A DNA stretch of 64,000 nucleotides. It comes from Agrobacterium larrymoorei (GTDB taxonomy: Bacteria; Pseudomonadota; Alphaproteobacteria; Rhizobiales; Rhizobiaceae). A program made the translations under genes and the position numbers. Under the pieces are notes generated by a model that ran no database searches, was not told the DNA's origin, and saw only the letters and a program-made list of their open reading frames with translations. Location: assembly GCF_030819275.1 (NCBI RefSeq), contig NZ_JAUTBL010000002.1, positions 1,490,501 through 1,554,500 of the forward strand, in the 5' to 3' direction. Positions 1-9,814 of the stretch are shown piece after piece; position 1 is the first letter of the stretch, and every line of letters begins with the position of its first letter.

Positions 1-237
1 CCAGCCACAATGTCGACGATCCTTCGCCAGAGCGTTCTTGTGCGGGGCTTCATCCAGATCGAATTCGCCAAAGACCATTTCAATGATTTTCTAGCCGAGA
101 TCGGTCCTCGTCTCGCAGCTGGCGAAATCCATTACCGCGAAGACATCGTCGATGGTCTCGAGAAGGCACCCGAAGCTTTTACCGCGATGCTTTCCGGCGG
201 CAATTTCGGCAAGCTGCTCGTCAAGATCGCGGAATGA
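1..237 (+). CDS. Zinc-binding/MDR-type NADP-dependent oxidoreductase, C-terminal end (partial)
   Basis: The reading frame is already open at base 1 and closes at 235-237, so this is the last roughly 78 codons of a gene that begins outside the window. The peptide ends in GGNFGKLLVKIAE after a segment reading AMLSGGNFGKL. This is the usual C-terminal signature of medium-chain NADP-dependent oxidoreductases of the curcumin reductase/leukotriene B4 dehydrogenase type, where it follows the cofactor-binding fold. The cofactor and active-site regions are not visible, so substrate cannot be judged. The ATG at position 10 is internal to the protein and should not be taken as its start. Confidence 0.75.
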   Translation, partial: PATMSTILRQSVLVRGFIQIEFAKDHFNDFLAEIGPRLAAGEIHYREDIVDGLEKAPEAFTAMLSGGNFGKLLVKIAE

Positions 238-377
238 TGGCCCTGTCGTGGCACCGATCACCTGAGCCCGCGGCGCCAGAGAACCCTCGGCCTGACACAG
301 AGGTGGGCCTCGCAAGAGATCACTATTTGCTTGCGCAGGCCTTCGGGATCATGTGACAAGACTCCCGTGGACCAGAC

Positions 378-1412
378 ATGAAGCACCTCCGGAATCGTCA
401 GGATAGTTTGCCAGCAAAGCGGTTGAAGGTCGGATTCGTTCTGGCCAAATCCTTTACGCTGTCGCCATTTGCGCTGTTCATCGATACGCTGCGGCTGGCC
501 AGCGACGAGACCGATCATTCCGGCCGAGTCTTTGCCGACTGGCATGTTCTGGGCAGCACCAGACATCTCATCACCTCAAGCTGCGGTGTCCAGATCGCGC
601 CGACAAGCGATTTCATCGACCCTTCCAACTTTGATTACATCGTCGTGGTGGGCGGCCTCTTGCGCGTGCCGGAACCCGTCGATCACGCCACCATGACCTT
701 CCTGAAATCTGCTGCCGCCAAGGGCGTGAGGATGATCGGCGTATGCACCGGCTCCTTCATCCTCGCGGAAGCAGGGCTGCTTGACGGCCACGAAGTCTGC
801 GTCAGCTGGCTTCACTACCAGGCATTCCAGGAGCACTTCCCGCATCTCGTCGTGCGGCCCGATCGCCTGTTCCATCTTGAGGGCCGGAGAGGATCTTGCG
901 CCGGCGGCAGCAGTTCCGCGGATCTGGCAAACGTCATCGTCGAGCGTCACATCGGCCGAGATGCTGCCCGCAATGCATTGGAGGTTCTCCAGATGGAAAG
1001 GGTGCGAAGCTCGAATGCGCCGCAATCCCGTCAGCCTTTGAAGATGCAAGTCAAGGAGCCGCGTGTTCTCGCCTCGCTGATCACGATGGAGCAGCACCTA
1101 TCGGGCGACATCAACACCGAGAAGCTTGCTAAATCCGTTGGTCTTTCCCGCAGACAATTGGAACGTCTCTTCGAGATAACAATCGGCATGCCACCTGCAT
1201 CAGCATATCGCCAACTGCGCCTCGAGCGGGCCTTCGAGCTTTTGACAAATACGGACCGCGAGATCACCGAGGTCGCCTTCGACGTCGGATACGTCAATCC
1301 CTCGCATTTCACAAAGTCGTTCAAGCTGGCGTTTGGCGAAACGCCTTCAAGCGCCAGGGCGAGGCGAGGGGCAGAAAGCAAGGGGCAGGGTGAGGCAAGC
1401 GAAATAAGCTAG
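378..1412 (+). CDS. GlxA-type AraC family transcriptional regulator with DJ-1/PfpI-like domain
   Basis: A cytoplasmic transcription regulator of 344 residues, the normal length for the GlxA subgroup of AraC regulators. Residues about 15-200 form a DJ-1/PfpI-like sensor domain, with the nucleophile-elbow segment GVCTGSFILAEAGLL; in this subgroup the domain senses ligand rather than acting as a protease. Residues about 230-330 carry the two helix-turn-helix motifs of AraC proteins (LAKSVGLSRRQLERLF, then EVAFDVGYVNPSHFTKSFK). The gene lies 21 bases upstream of a peroxiredoxin on the same strand, so it may control or be co-transcribed with it; this is inferred from position only. The effector is unknown. 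Confidence 0.9.
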   Translation: MKHLRNRQDSLPAKRLKVGFVLAKSFTLSPFALFIDTLRLASDETDHSGRVFADWHVLGSTRHLITSSCGVQIAPTSDFIDPSNFDYIVVVGGLLRVPEPVDHATMTFLKSAAAKGVRMIGVCTGSFILAEAGLLDGHEVCVSWLHYQAFQEHFPHLVVRPDRLFHLEGRRGSCAGGSSSADLANVIVERHIGRDAARNALEVLQMERVRSSNAPQSRQPLKMQVKEPRVLASLITMEQHLSGDINTEKLAKSVGLSRRQLERLFEITIGMPPASAYRQLRLERAFELLTNTDREITEVAFDVGYVNPSHFTKSFKLAFGETPSSARARRGAESKGQGEASEIS

Positions 1413-1466
1413 GCTGAACATTCACACTCCCCAGTGTCTCAAGGGAAGAAAAGCGAAGAGGCTGAG

Positions 1467-2027
1467 ATGACTGAATTCGGGAATGTTGGTCCGCTGGGGA
1501 TTGGAGATGATGAAGGCGTAGCTCAACGTTTGCTTGGCACGGACGTCCCGGGCATTCAACTAAAAGCAACGGATGGAACGTCTGTCGATCTACGAGGTGC
1601 GGGGCTGTCTGTGATCTACGCTTACCCAAGAACAAGTGCTCCTGGCGTCGAGGCAATTGCAGGATGGGATGCAATTCCCGGGGCAAGAGGATGCACGCCA
1701 CAATCTTGCGCTTTCCGCGACCATTTCGCGGAATTGAGAGAACTCGGAGCGAGCCGTCTGTTTGGCCTATCAACGCAGACGACAGAATATCAACGCGAGG
1801 CCGCAGAGCGGCTTCACTTGCCGTTTCAACTACTTTCTGACCAGTCACTTCTTCTCACGTCAGCTCTTGGTCTACCAACATTCCAAGCCGGAGGCATGAC
1901 TTTACTGAGAAGGCTCACAATGATCATTAGGTCCGGCACTATCGAACACGTCTTCTATCCCGTGCATCCGCCAGAGAGAAGCGCAGATGCGGTGGCATCC
2001 TGGTTGAGGGCCAATTACACCTCCTGA
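1467..2027 (+). CDS. Peroxiredoxin (redoxin/AhpC-TSA superfamily)
   Basis: A thioredoxin-fold peroxidase of 186 residues expected to reduce peroxides with a reactive cysteine. Cys76 and Cys81 sit in RGCTPQSCAFRDHF, matching the PrxQ-like pattern of a peroxidatic cysteine followed five residues later by a second cysteine. Compared with classical PrxQ there is an insertion (VEAIAGWDAIPG) between the YPR strand and this motif, which is typical of a distinct bacterial redoxin subgroup. The start is set at ATG 1467 because GAAGAGG lies just upstream; an in-frame GTG at 1434 has no ribosome-binding site. It follows an AraC regulator on the same strand. The electron donor is unknown. Confidence 0.85.
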   Translation: MTEFGNVGPLGIGDDEGVAQRLLGTDVPGIQLKATDGTSVDLRGAGLSVIYAYPRTSAPGVEAIAGWDAIPGARGCTPQSCAFRDHFAELRELGASRLFGLSTQTTEYQREAAERLHLPFQLLSDQSLLLTSALGLPTFQAGGMTLLRRLTMIIRSGTIEHVFYPVHPPERSADAVASWLRANYTS

Positions 2028-2494
2028 CGAGATATTGACCGTAAGTGCCAGACGTTCCACCTCTTGCGAAGAGCCAGATGGAGCGTCAGCTAAATCTCAC
2101 CCGATCGAGCATTTCGATAGCGAGTGTGAGGCCATGCTCAAGCGCAGCGTGTGGGTTCGACCAAGCTAACCGCCATGCCGCATCTCGGCAGTAATCACCA
2201 TTTTAATGCGAGAAGACTTCGTCGATGAACTTGGTGCGCCGGATCTGTCAGAAAGTGGAAAAGGCATGACGCCCAAGCCTCCCAGCGATGATGTCACAGG
2301 GCGTCCCACCATGCGAGAGCGGCCACTCTCACGCCATTCATCCATGTCGATTTGGGAGTAGGTGCGTACCCAAGTCAAACTTCATTATTGCCCCCAATTA
2401 GACACATCCTAAGGTCGCATAATATAGATTATGGAACTAAAACGAATGATTGGGGCGACAGTCCGAAGGTTCTCCCGTACGACGCCGATCCCAC
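2028..2494. other. Gene-poor stretch between peroxiredoxin and ClC gene
   Basis: No convincing gene is seen. The best candidate is a plus-strand ORF at 2206-2361 (51 codons, MREDFVDELGAPDLSESG at its start, rich in Pro, Ser, Arg and acidic residues), opposed by a minus-strand ORF of 70 codons at 2166-2378. Neither resembles a family I recognise and neither has a clear ribosome-binding site. The segment from about 2400 is AT-richer than its surroundings, which would fit a promoter or terminator zone, but no clean hairpin with a T-run was found. Confidence 0.4.
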
Positions 2495-4276
2495 TCAAAT
2501 CTCGCCAGAGGCCTCGCGACGTCGCATCTCCAGTTCTTCGCTGTAGCGTCGCAGCGTATGGCTCTCGGTCAGAAGCCCAACCGGCCGGTTCTCCACCTTA
2601 TCGTTGACGACGGCCAGTGCTTCGCTTTCGGTATTGTCGAAGGCTGCAGCGGCTTGGCGGGCGTTCATGGTCGGCAGCAGCACGTCGTTCTTGTAATGGA
2701 GATATGTCTCAAGGCCGATCTTGGAAGCGTCGCGTTCCATCGGATCGGCATAGATTTCCGGCACTAGAATGATGCCGGCGTAGCGGCCGTCGTCATGGGT
2801 CATGATAACGCGTTGGGTTGAGCCGAGCGGAAACTTCTCCTTGAAGGCTTCAAGGCCCATGCTGAGATTGGCTTTGCGGATATCGGCACGCATCATCTTG
2901 CCGACGGTCAGATCGCGGATCCAGCCGATGTCATGGGCGCTGCGGATGCTCTCTCCGCGCAAGTGAAAACGCCACGTTGCGAAGGAATAGCCGAAGGTGG
3001 TGCGCACCACGAGCGACGTGGTGATAACGGCGGCCAGCACAAGCGCCGTGATCTGGAAGTCGCCGGTCAACTCGAGGGCAAGAAAGGTCATGGTCAAAGG
3101 GCCACCGATAATGGCGGCAGCAAAGGCACTCATGCCGATCACGGCGTAGACGACCGGTTGCGTGGCGCCATAACCGATGTATGGCGCACAGATCGCAAAA
3201 ATCTTGCCGAGCAGCGAGCCCATGAACAGCGAAGCAAAGAACAAGCCCCCACGAAAACTGGAGCCGATCGAGACCGCACTGGCGGTTGCCTTGAGCAGAA
3301 ACAATCCCAGAAGCCCAAAAAGCGTGATATCCGCGTCGAGGTTGAGATGCAGAGCACCGTGTCCGCTGGAAAGCACCTGCGGTGAAATCAAGGCCAGAGC
3401 GCCGACGACGAGGCCGCCAAGTGTGGGGCGAAGCCAGAGTGGTATCGCGCTTTTGCGCGCCGTCTCCTCAATGAAGGACACGGCCTGCATGAGAACGATA
3501 CCGATGCCTGCGCAGACGACGCCGAGAAAGATGGCAGGCACATAATCCGACGGTGTTACCGCACCAGAGCCGATCACGTCGATATTGATGCCATGATACG
3601 ACACCAAGCCCGCAACGATGTTCGCCACCAGCGCAGAAACGATCAGCGGTGCGAGCGTGACAATCGTATAGGTACCAATGATCAACTCGATAGCGTAGAA
3701 GGTGCCTGTCAACGGCGCGTTGAAGGCGGCGGCAATCGCGCCGGCAGCCCCGCATCCGACAAGGATACGCATGTCCCCTCGCCTCAGCTTCAGATTGAGA
3801 CCGAGCTTCGATGCGACGCCGCTCGCCACCTGCGTATAGCCAGCCTCCAGCCCCACGGAGGCGCCAAAGCCATTGGAGACAATGTTCTGCACGCAGACAA
3901 TGATGCTATCGGTCAGTGAAAGGCGTCCACCATGCAGCGCATTGGCTTCGATCGGGTCGACCATCGGCTTCTTGCGTGTTCGCGACAGGATGAAGAGAAT
4001 AAGGCCGAGAACCACGCCTCCGAGGACTGGCCCCGCCAGCACGATCCAACCCGTGAGATTGCTGCTGCTGAGCCTCTCGACACCGAAGACAATGACGTGA
4101 AGAGCGGTGCTGAGTGCGCCGATCAGAGCAACGAGGAGACCTGCGGCAGCACCGACGAGAATTGCCAGGACGACAAGCGCAAGTTCGCCTCGACGAAACA
4201 GAGCGCGCAGGCGTCCGCTGCGAATATTGTCGAAAAAGCTCGCCATGCTGGGGGCGCGGAAAGGCCTGATCGACAT
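2495..4276 (-). CDS. ClC-family chloride channel/antiporter with C-terminal CBS-like region
   Basis: An inner-membrane protein of 593 residues. Residues about 30-440 are very hydrophobic with the repeated helices of the ClC fold. The gating-glutamate motif is present as GASVGLEAGYTQV, placing the glutamate at about residue 144, close to Glu148 of E. coli ClcA; the usual GREGP form is altered to GLEAG. Further pore-type segments include GCGAAGAIAAAFNAPLTG. Residues about 455-580 are soluble and resemble a CBS pair (for example RPVGLLTESHTLRRYSEEL). AGAGGA precedes the ATG at 4276. Whether it is a channel or a Cl/H exchanger cannot be decided here. Confidence 0.9.
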   Translation of the reverse strand: MSIRPFRAPSMASFFDNIRSGRLRALFRRGELALVVLAILVGAAAGLLVALIGALSTALHVIVFGVERLSSSNLTGWIVLAGPVLGGVVLGLILFILSRTRKKPMVDPIEANALHGGRLSLTDSIIVCVQNIVSNGFGASVGLEAGYTQVASGVASKLGLNLKLRRGDMRILVGCGAAGAIAAAFNAPLTGTFYAIELIIGTYTIVTLAPLIVSALVANIVAGLVSYHGINIDVIGSGAVTPSDYVPAIFLGVVCAGIGIVLMQAVSFIEETARKSAIPLWLRPTLGGLVVGALALISPQVLSSGHGALHLNLDADITLFGLLGLFLLKATASAVSIGSSFRGGLFFASLFMGSLLGKIFAICAPYIGYGATQPVVYAVIGMSAFAAAIIGGPLTMTFLALELTGDFQITALVLAAVITTSLVVRTTFGYSFATWRFHLRGESIRSAHDIGWIRDLTVGKMMRADIRKANLSMGLEAFKEKFPLGSTQRVIMTHDDGRYAGIILVPEIYADPMERDASKIGLETYLHYKNDVLLPTMNARQAAAAFDNTESEALAVVNDKVENRPVGLLTESHTLRRYSEELEMRRREASGEI

Positions 4277-4294
4277 TGCATTCCTCTGTGACAG

Positions 4295-5125
4295 CTACAG
4301 GCGCTCTTCCGCCAGTTCCACCTCGAAACGCATCTGATCGTAGCCGGGTTCGACATGGTCTGGCGTTTCCCGCAAGACGGTGTCGTAATCCAGTGGCGTG
4401 TGCATATGCGTCAAGATAGCGTGCTTTGCCCCGAGTTTCTCGATCCAATCGAGCGACTGCTCAAGCGAAAGATGGCTGGGGTGATAGCGATACTGCAATG
4501 TGTCGATGACGATCGTGTCGAGATTTTGGAGTTTTGCCACGGATTCGAGCGGAAAATCGCTGACATCGGTGCAGTAGGCCACATCACCGATGCGAAAGCC
4601 GAGCGAGATGATATCGCCATGTTGCTGCAAATGCGGCATGATGCGCAGCCGACCACCCTCGCCTTCGATAGCGATGTCCTGATCCAGATTCTCGATCAGA
4701 TGGGGTTTGACGATCGGCGGATAATTGCTGCCGACGGGCGTCTCCACACAGTAAGGAAAACCGTCGTGAATGCGCTTCATGGTCTCCGGCTCAGCATAGA
4801 CCGGTATCCGGCTTCCAGAGGTGATGAAGTAACCGCGCAGGTCATCGATGCCGTGTAAATGATCGGCGTGATGGTGCGTGTAAAGCACCGCGTCGATCGT
4901 CTTGACGCCGGCAGCAATCATCTGTTCGCGGAAATCCGGACCGGTATCGACAACGACCGTTGTTACGCCGCCATCCGGCGCGATCTGCTCGATCAGAAAG
5001 GCCGCGCGGGTGCGTCTGTTTTTCGGATTGGTCGGGTCGCAGGCGCCCCAATCTCCGTTGATGCGCGGAACGCCGGGAGAAGAGGAGCAGCCAAGAATGG
5101 TAAAGCGACGCCGATACAATGCCAA
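4295..5125 (-). CDS. MBL-fold metallo-hydrolase (PhnP-like)
   Basis: A 276-residue metallo-beta-lactamase-fold hydrolase. The metal-binding motif THHHADHLHGIDD lies around residues 83-95, a later conserved aspartate is in YCTDVSDFP, and a C-terminal histidine lies in ILTHMHTPLDYD. The fold and spacing match PhnP/phosphoribosyl cyclic phosphodiesterase-like enzymes, but no phosphonate genes are near, so the substrate is open. The start is TTG at 5125, three bases after the stop of the upstream tatD gene and preceded by AAGG. The order metG, tatD, this gene with tiny gaps indicates one operon read on the minus strand. Confidence 0.85.
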   Translation of the reverse strand: MALYRRRFTILGCSSSPGVPRINGDWGACDPTNPKNRRTRAAFLIEQIAPDGGVTTVVVDTGPDFREQMIAAGVKTIDAVLYTHHHADHLHGIDDLRGYFITSGSRIPVYAEPETMKRIHDGFPYCVETPVGSNYPPIVKPHLIENLDQDIAIEGEGGRLRIMPHLQQHGDIISLGFRIGDVAYCTDVSDFPLESVAKLQNLDTIVIDTLQYRYHPSHLSLEQSLDWIEKLGAKHAILTHMHTPLDYDTVLRETPDHVEPGYDQMRFEVELAEERL

Positions 5126-5128
5126 AGA

Positions 5129-5911
5129 TCAGACCTTCGTCATTTTCGAAAAACAGCGGAAAGCGTTGTCCGTCGTGATCTCGGCCATCTTTTCGTAAGA
5201 CACGCCGTGAACATCGGCCAGCACCTCAGCCGTGTTGACGACGTAGGATGGCTCGTTGCGCTTCCCACGCCAGCGCTTCGGCGCGAGATAGGGCGCATCC
5301 GTTTCCACCAACAGGCGGTCTAGTGGAACGGTCGCAGCGATATCGCGGATGTCCTGCGATTTCGGAAAGGTCAAAATGCCGGAGAATGAAACGTAGCCGC
5401 CCATTTCCACGCCAGCCTTCGCCAGTTCCGGTCCGGCAGAGAAGCAGTGCAGAATAAAGGGAAAGCCTCCCTTCCCGCTTTCTTCGCGCAGGATTGCGAT
5501 CATATCATCATCGGCGCTGCGGCTGTGAATGACGAGCGGAAGCTGGGTGATCCGTGCCGCTTCGATGTGACGTCGCAGACCGGTTTTCTGGTCTTCCGGC
5601 TTCTGCGTATCGTAGAAGTAATCCAGACCCGCCTCGCCGATCGCTACGATCTTGTCGTGGCTGTTGGCAAGCCGTACGAGGTCACCAGCCGAAATATCCA
5701 GTTCCTCGTCTGCATTGTTCGGATGCGTACCGACCGAGCAGAAAACCGACGGGTATCTCTCGACGATCTTCAACAGTTCCGGCAAGCGCCGAACACGGGT
5801 CGAGATCGTCACCATCTGGGCGACGCCGGACGCATGGGCGCGCGCGATGATGTCGTCGCGCTCGGCATCGAAATCGGCAAAGTCCAGATGGCAATGGGTG
5901 TCGATCAGCAT
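5129..5911 (-). CDS. TatD-family deoxyribonuclease (YcfH-like)
   Basis: A 260-residue TIM-barrel metal-dependent hydrolase of the TatD/YcfH family, which act as DNases. It opens with MLIDTHCHLDFADFD, giving the HxH metal ligands. Other ligands are seen in AIGEAGLDYFYD (Glu), PLVIHSRSADDD (His), PFILHCFSAGP (His) and LLVETDAPYLAPK (Asp). Length is normal. It starts eight bases after metG ends and stops just before the MBL-fold gene, an arrangement common in proteobacteria, so it is probably translated from the metG transcript. Confidence 0.92.
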   Translation of the reverse strand: MLIDTHCHLDFADFDAERDDIIARAHASGVAQMVTISTRVRRLPELLKIVERYPSVFCSVGTHPNNADEELDISAGDLVRLANSHDKIVAIGEAGLDYFYDTQKPEDQKTGLRRHIEAARITQLPLVIHSRSADDDMIAILREESGKGGFPFILHCFSAGPELAKAGVEMGGYVSFSGILTFPKSQDIRDIAATVPLDRLLVETDAPYLAPKRWRGKRNEPSYVVNTAEVLADVHGVSYEKMAEITTDNAFRCFSKMTKV

Positions 5912-5919
5912 GCTCTACT

Positions 5920-7470
5920 TTACGCCTCCGGTGCCACGTAACGCGGGAAGACCGGTTTCGGCGCCTCAAGCGGCGTGCCGGGCACCAGTCGGCCAGCTTC
6001 CCCAAGCGCCGCAAAGTCCCGCTTGTCGGCGGGTGCAGCAACCAAGTCGAGAAGCTTTTCGCAGGAGGCTGGCATGAAGGGCTGCAGCAAAATGCCGATC
6101 TGGCGCACGACTTCCGCCGTCACATAAAGCACGGTGCCCATGCGCTCCGCATCGGTTTTCTTCAGCGCCCATGGTTCCTGGCTGGCGAAGTAGCGGTCCG
6201 TCTCGGAAACGACGGCGATAATCGAGGCCAGGGCCTTGTGGATCATCTGCTTGTTCATTTCGTCGCGGCAGCTTGCCAGAAGCGCGTCGGCAGCAGCAAG
6301 CATGGCCTTGTCTTCGTCCGTGAAGGCGCCCGGTGTGGGGATCTGCCCGTCGCAGTTCTTGACGATCATCGAAAGCGAGCGGCTGGCGAGGTTGCCGATA
6401 CCGTTGGCGAGATCGGCGTTGATGCGGGTGGCAATCCCCTCCTCGCTATAGCTGCCATCCTGGCCGAAGGAGACCTCGCGCAGGAAGAAATAGCGCACCT
6501 GATCGAGCCCGAAGTGGTTCACCAGATTGACCGGATCGACCACATTACCGAGCGATTTCGACATCTTCTCGCCCTTGTTGAGCAGGAAGCCATGCGCATA
6601 GACCCGCTTTGGCAGCGGCAGACCGGCACTCATCAGGAAGGCTGGCCAGTAGACGGCGTGGAAGCGAATAATATCCTTGCCGATGATGTGCACATCAGCT
6701 GGCCAGTATTTTGCCCGCGGGCCATTTTTGTCTTCGATGTAGCCGGTCGCGGTAATGTAGTTGGTCAGCGCATCCACCCACACATACATCACATGCTTCG
6801 GATCGTTCGGCACCTTGATGCCCCAGTCGAATGTTGTGCGCGAAACGGAAAGATCCTTCAGACCGGATTTGACGAAAGAGATGATTTCATTGCGGCGCTC
6901 GGCCGGACCAATAAAATCGGGATTCTCTTCGTAGTGCTTCAGAAGTTTGTCCTGGTACTCGGAGAGCTTGAAGAAGTAGCTTTCCTCCTCGACCCACTCC
7001 ACCGGCGTGCCCTGTGGTCCGTAGCGAACGCCATCGGCGCGCACCTCGGTTTCGTCTTCGGCGTAATAGGCCTCGTCGCGGACCGAGTACCATCCGGCGT
7101 AGCTATCCTTGTAGATGTCACCGGCATTCGACATCAGGTTCCAGATGTTGCGTGATGTCTCGTGGTGACGCTCTTCCGTGGTGCGGATGAAGTCATCATT
7201 GGAGGCATTCAGCAGCTTGCCCATCTCGCGAAACTGGTCGGAATTACGCTGCGCCAGTTCCTCCGGCGAAATGCCTTCCGCACGTGCCGTCTGCTGCATC
7301 TTCTGGCCGTGCTCGTCAGTACCCGTCAGAAAGAAAACATCCCGCCCATCCAGACGCTGAAACCGCGCCATGGCATCCGTCGCGATCAGCTCATAGGCAT
7401 GGCCGATATGCGGCTTGCCATTGGGGTAGGAAATCGCGGTGGTGATGTAGAAAGGGGTCTTGTCTGTCAT
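5920..7470 (-). CDS. metG: Methionyl-tRNA synthetase
   Basis: Charges tRNA-Met with methionine in the cytoplasm. The 516-residue protein has the class I signatures: HIGH within [19 protein letters not shown] near the N-terminus and KMSKS within [16 protein letters not shown] around residue 300. The zinc-knuckle insertion is short, and the protein ends shortly after the anticodon-binding helical region, without the C-terminal tRNA-binding/dimerisation domain of the E. coli enzyme; that shorter form is usual in alphaproteobacteria. It heads a tight minus-strand group with the TatD nuclease and an MBL hydrolase. Confidence 0.97.
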   Translation of the reverse strand: MTDKTPFYITTAISYPNGKPHIGHAYELIATDAMARFQRLDGRDVFFLTGTDEHGQKMQQTARAEGISPEELAQRNSDQFREMGKLLNASNDDFIRTTEERHHETSRNIWNLMSNAGDIYKDSYAGWYSVRDEAYYAEDETEVRADGVRYGPQGTPVEWVEEESYFFKLSEYQDKLLKHYEENPDFIGPAERRNEIISFVKSGLKDLSVSRTTFDWGIKVPNDPKHVMYVWVDALTNYITATGYIEDKNGPRAKYWPADVHIIGKDIIRFHAVYWPAFLMSAGLPLPKRVYAHGFLLNKGEKMSKSLGNVVDPVNLVNHFGLDQVRYFFLREVSFGQDGSYSEEGIATRINADLANGIGNLASRSLSMIVKNCDGQIPTPGAFTDEDKAMLAAADALLASCRDEMNKQMIHKALASIIAVVSETDRYFASQEPWALKKTDAERMGTVLYVTAEVVRQIGILLQPFMPASCEKLLDLVAAPADKRDFAALGEAGRLVPGTPLEAPKPVFPRYVAPEA

Positions 7471-7569
7471 GACGCTCGATCGGCTTTACGGTCTGATTTT
7501 TGAGATAGACCGCTTTAGCCTATTGTTCGCGCAAGCGAAAGCAAAAGCGTAGCTACTATTACTCGCGGT

Positions 7570-7989
7570 TTAAAGGGGAGTACAAAACTGTCGAATTCGC
7601 GGAGAGAAAAATGCCAGGGCCTGGTGAAAGACGGGATGCCAATCGTCACTTAAAGGCTGCTCAAGCGGATGCCAGAAAAACGAAAAGGTATGACTATGAT
7701 CGTCAGTGGTCGCGTGATCCCAAGAATCTGGCAGCGACTTTCCGCGGTAAGCGAAAAAGTGCCACGACACGTTTTCTGGACCAATAGGACTGGTGCCTAA
7801 AAAGATCATGGCACTACCAACGACCAGGCCGCTTTCCTCTTCGAGCTCTCGCTTAGCGGCATCTTGCAGAGACTCGCCCTTTTCCACCGTTCCCTTGACG
7901 AATTGCTTGACCGCGGATGGATGGATGAAACCGAGCACTTCCCGACCGCTTGAGGTCTCGCGGAAAACGACCGGACAAACTTTCTCCAT
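7570..7989 (-). CDS. Nudix hydrolase
   Basis: A 139-residue protein with a complete Nudix box, GTVEKGESLQDAAKRELEEE and the following SGL, that is Gx5Ex7REUxEExGU, near residues 38-60. Such enzymes hydrolyse nucleoside diphosphates linked to another moiety; the particular substrate is unknown. The start is placed at ATG 7989 because GAGAGG sits seven bases upstream; a longer in-frame start at 8025 lies within the end of holB and lacks a better site. It is immediately downstream of holB on the same strand and may share its transcript. Confidence 0.88.
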   Translation of the reverse strand: MEKVCPVVFRETSSGREVLGFIHPSAVKQFVKGTVEKGESLQDAAKRELEEESGLVVGSAMIFLGTSPIGPENVSWHFFAYRGKSLPDSWDHATTDDHSHTFSFFWHPLEQPLSDDWHPVFHQALAFFSPRIRQFCTPL

Positions 7990-8025
7990 ACGTATCCTCT
8001 CTCGCAGCAAACGAGATGACAACAA

Positions 8026-9051
8026 TCACACCGAACGCATGTCTTCCAGAATGGAGAGCACCATCTGCTTCTTGTCGAGATTATACGCCTGCGCAATGGT
8101 GATGCGCTCGGACAGCGAGGAGGACAGTCGGGCTTGGCGTTCGGCGCCCTTCAGATCCCCCGCGATCGCTGCGCATTTGGCGCGGTGCATCAACTGCTCA
8201 GTCGCGTGCTCCATGAAGAAACCGAGGATGATATCGCCATCCTTCTGCGCCAGAACATCGGCCAACTTGTGCATTTGCTTGCGCGCCGAAGGTCCCTCAG
8301 CGCTCATCACGGCGTTGAACACATCGACGATGTCCGAACCGCCATAATTGACGAGCTTCAGCGCCTGGGCTACGCTTCCTTTAGAGGCTTGCAGAAGGGC
8401 CGCCCTCTTCTCCCCCGCAATCGAAAGCCCCAGATTCTCGAGCGCATTTTCCATCGCGCTGTCAGCCAAAGGCTGGAGACGCAGCGGCATGCAGCGCGAT
8501 CGTATGGTCGGCAGAAGCTTGCCGGGCGCATGCGACAGAACCAGGAACATTGCCCGCTTCGGCGGCTCTTCCAGTATTTTTAAGATCGCATTGGCAGCGT
8601 TGCGATTGAGATCGTCCGCCGGGTCGATGATCACGATCCGCCAGTTACCGGTACCCGATGTCTGCGAGAAGAAGTGCCCTGCCCGCCTCACCTCATCAAC
8701 CGTGATGGCTGACTTGGTCTTCCCTGTTTTCTCGTCAACCGGTCGCGTCAGGTGCAGCAGATTGTGCGAGGCGCCGGATGATATCTGGCGGCTGACGAAC
8801 GATGACGGTTCAGGATCGGCAATTTGGTCCGGCGCCACAGCCGGATCGGGATGCGATAGAACGTGATTGGCAAAGCGAAAGGCAAGCGTTGCTTTGCCGA
8901 TTCCCTCTGGCCCCTCGATCAGGATGGCATGATGGCCCTTGCCCGAGCGATAGGACTGCGCCAGAAACTGCTCTGCCTCGTCATGGCCAAAAAGGCGCGT
9001 ATTGTCCTGCGGTGCAATCGCACCATCGAGAACGCCCGGTGTCTCACTCAT
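8026..9051 (-). CDS. holB: DNA polymerase III subunit delta prime
   Basis: A 341-residue clamp-loader subunit. The N-terminus carries a nucleotide-binding-like loop [20 protein letters not shown], followed by AAA+ features such as [19 protein letters not shown] and a sensor region [14 protein letters not shown], all hallmark segments of delta prime. It overlaps the end of tmk by four bases (9048-9051), a classic tmk-holB arrangement that supports co-translation. The usual zinc-binding cysteine cluster of the E. coli protein is not evident, as is common in alphaproteobacteria. Confidence 0.93.
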   Translation of the reverse strand: MSETPGVLDGAIAPQDNTRLFGHDEAEQFLAQSYRSGKGHHAILIEGPEGIGKATLAFRFANHVLSHPDPAVAPDQIADPEPSSFVSRQISSGASHNLLHLTRPVDEKTGKTKSAITVDEVRRAGHFFSQTSGTGNWRIVIIDPADDLNRNAANAILKILEEPPKRAMFLVLSHAPGKLLPTIRSRCMPLRLQPLADSAMENALENLGLSIAGEKRAALLQASKGSVAQALKLVNYGGSDIVDVFNAVMSAEGPSARKQMHKLADVLAQKDGDIILGFFMEHATEQLMHRAKCAAIAGDLKGAERQARLSSSLSERITIAQAYNLDKKQMVLSILEDMRSV

Positions 9052-9716
9052 TGCGCCACATCCGAAAGATGTTCAAAACGCTCAAGGAGTGGCTCGACCA
9101 TCGCCAGAACGTCTTCCGTCACCCTCTCCTGCGGCTGCTTGGCATCCACGATGCGGCAACGGCGGGGCTCGTTCAGCGCAATGTCGAGATAGGCTTCGCG
9201 CCGCTTTTCATGCGTCTCCAACTCTTCCTTCTCGAAGCGATCGGGTGCCGCACCATCATCGGCACGCTTGCGCGCGCGCGCCAGACCATCCACAGCGGGA
9301 ATATCGAAGATCAGCGTCAGATCGGGCATCGTGCCGTCCACCGCAATGCGCTGCAGCGTTTCGATGAACTCCGGCTCCAGATTTCCAGTCGTGCCCTGAT
9401 AGACGCGCGATGAATCGAGAAATCGGTCGCAGAGAACCACAGCACCGCTCTCGAGTGCCGGACGGATCACCTCTTCCACATGGTCGTTACGGGCTGCGGC
9501 AAACAACATCGCTTCCATGCGCACGCCAAAAGCCTCTGCAGCACCCGAGAGCAGCACGTGACGAATGGCTTCAGCCCCTGGCGAACCGCCTGGCTCGCGT
9601 GTCACGACGACTTCAAGCCCACGGCTGCGCAGCGTTTCCGCCAGGATACGGATCTGCGTGGATTTGCCAGCGCCCTCACCGCCTTCGAAGCTTATGAACA
9701 GTCCTTTTTGGGGCAA
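9048..9716 (-). CDS. tmk: Thymidylate kinase
   Basis: Phosphorylates dTMP to dTDP. The P-loop reads [19 protein letters not shown] at the very N-terminus, followed by [20 protein letters not shown] (the DR/TREPGG motif) and [15 protein letters not shown] (substrate-binding DRY/DRF region). With a TTG start at 9716 the protein is 222 residues, the normal length; GGAAGAG lies just before this TTG, whereas the longer ATG at 9788 would add an unrelated N-terminal tail. It begins the tmk-holB-Nudix transcript. Confidence 0.95.
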   Translation of the reverse strand: MPQKGLFISFEGGEGAGKSTQIRILAETLRSRGLEVVVTREPGGSPGAEAIRHVLLSGAAEAFGVRMEAMLFAAARNDHVEEVIRPALESGAVVLCDRFLDSSRVYQGTTGNLEPEFIETLQRIAVDGTMPDLTLIFDIPAVDGLARARKRADDGAAPDRFEKEELETHEKRREAYLDIALNEPRRCRIVDAKQPQERVTEDVLAMVEPLLERFEHLSDVAQ

Positions 9717-9814
9717 TGTCTCTTCCTGATAGTCTCGTCTCTTGCTTCTTATTAGACGATATCGATGGGGTGCGAAACCGCTGCACATCCTTTTCAGGCG
9801 GGCGGCAGGCTCTT

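Noticed and set aside
2166..2378. Minus-strand ORF of 70 codons in the 2.0-2.5 kb gap
   Set aside because: No motif, no ribosome-binding site, and a plus-strand ORF of similar quality lies on top of it.
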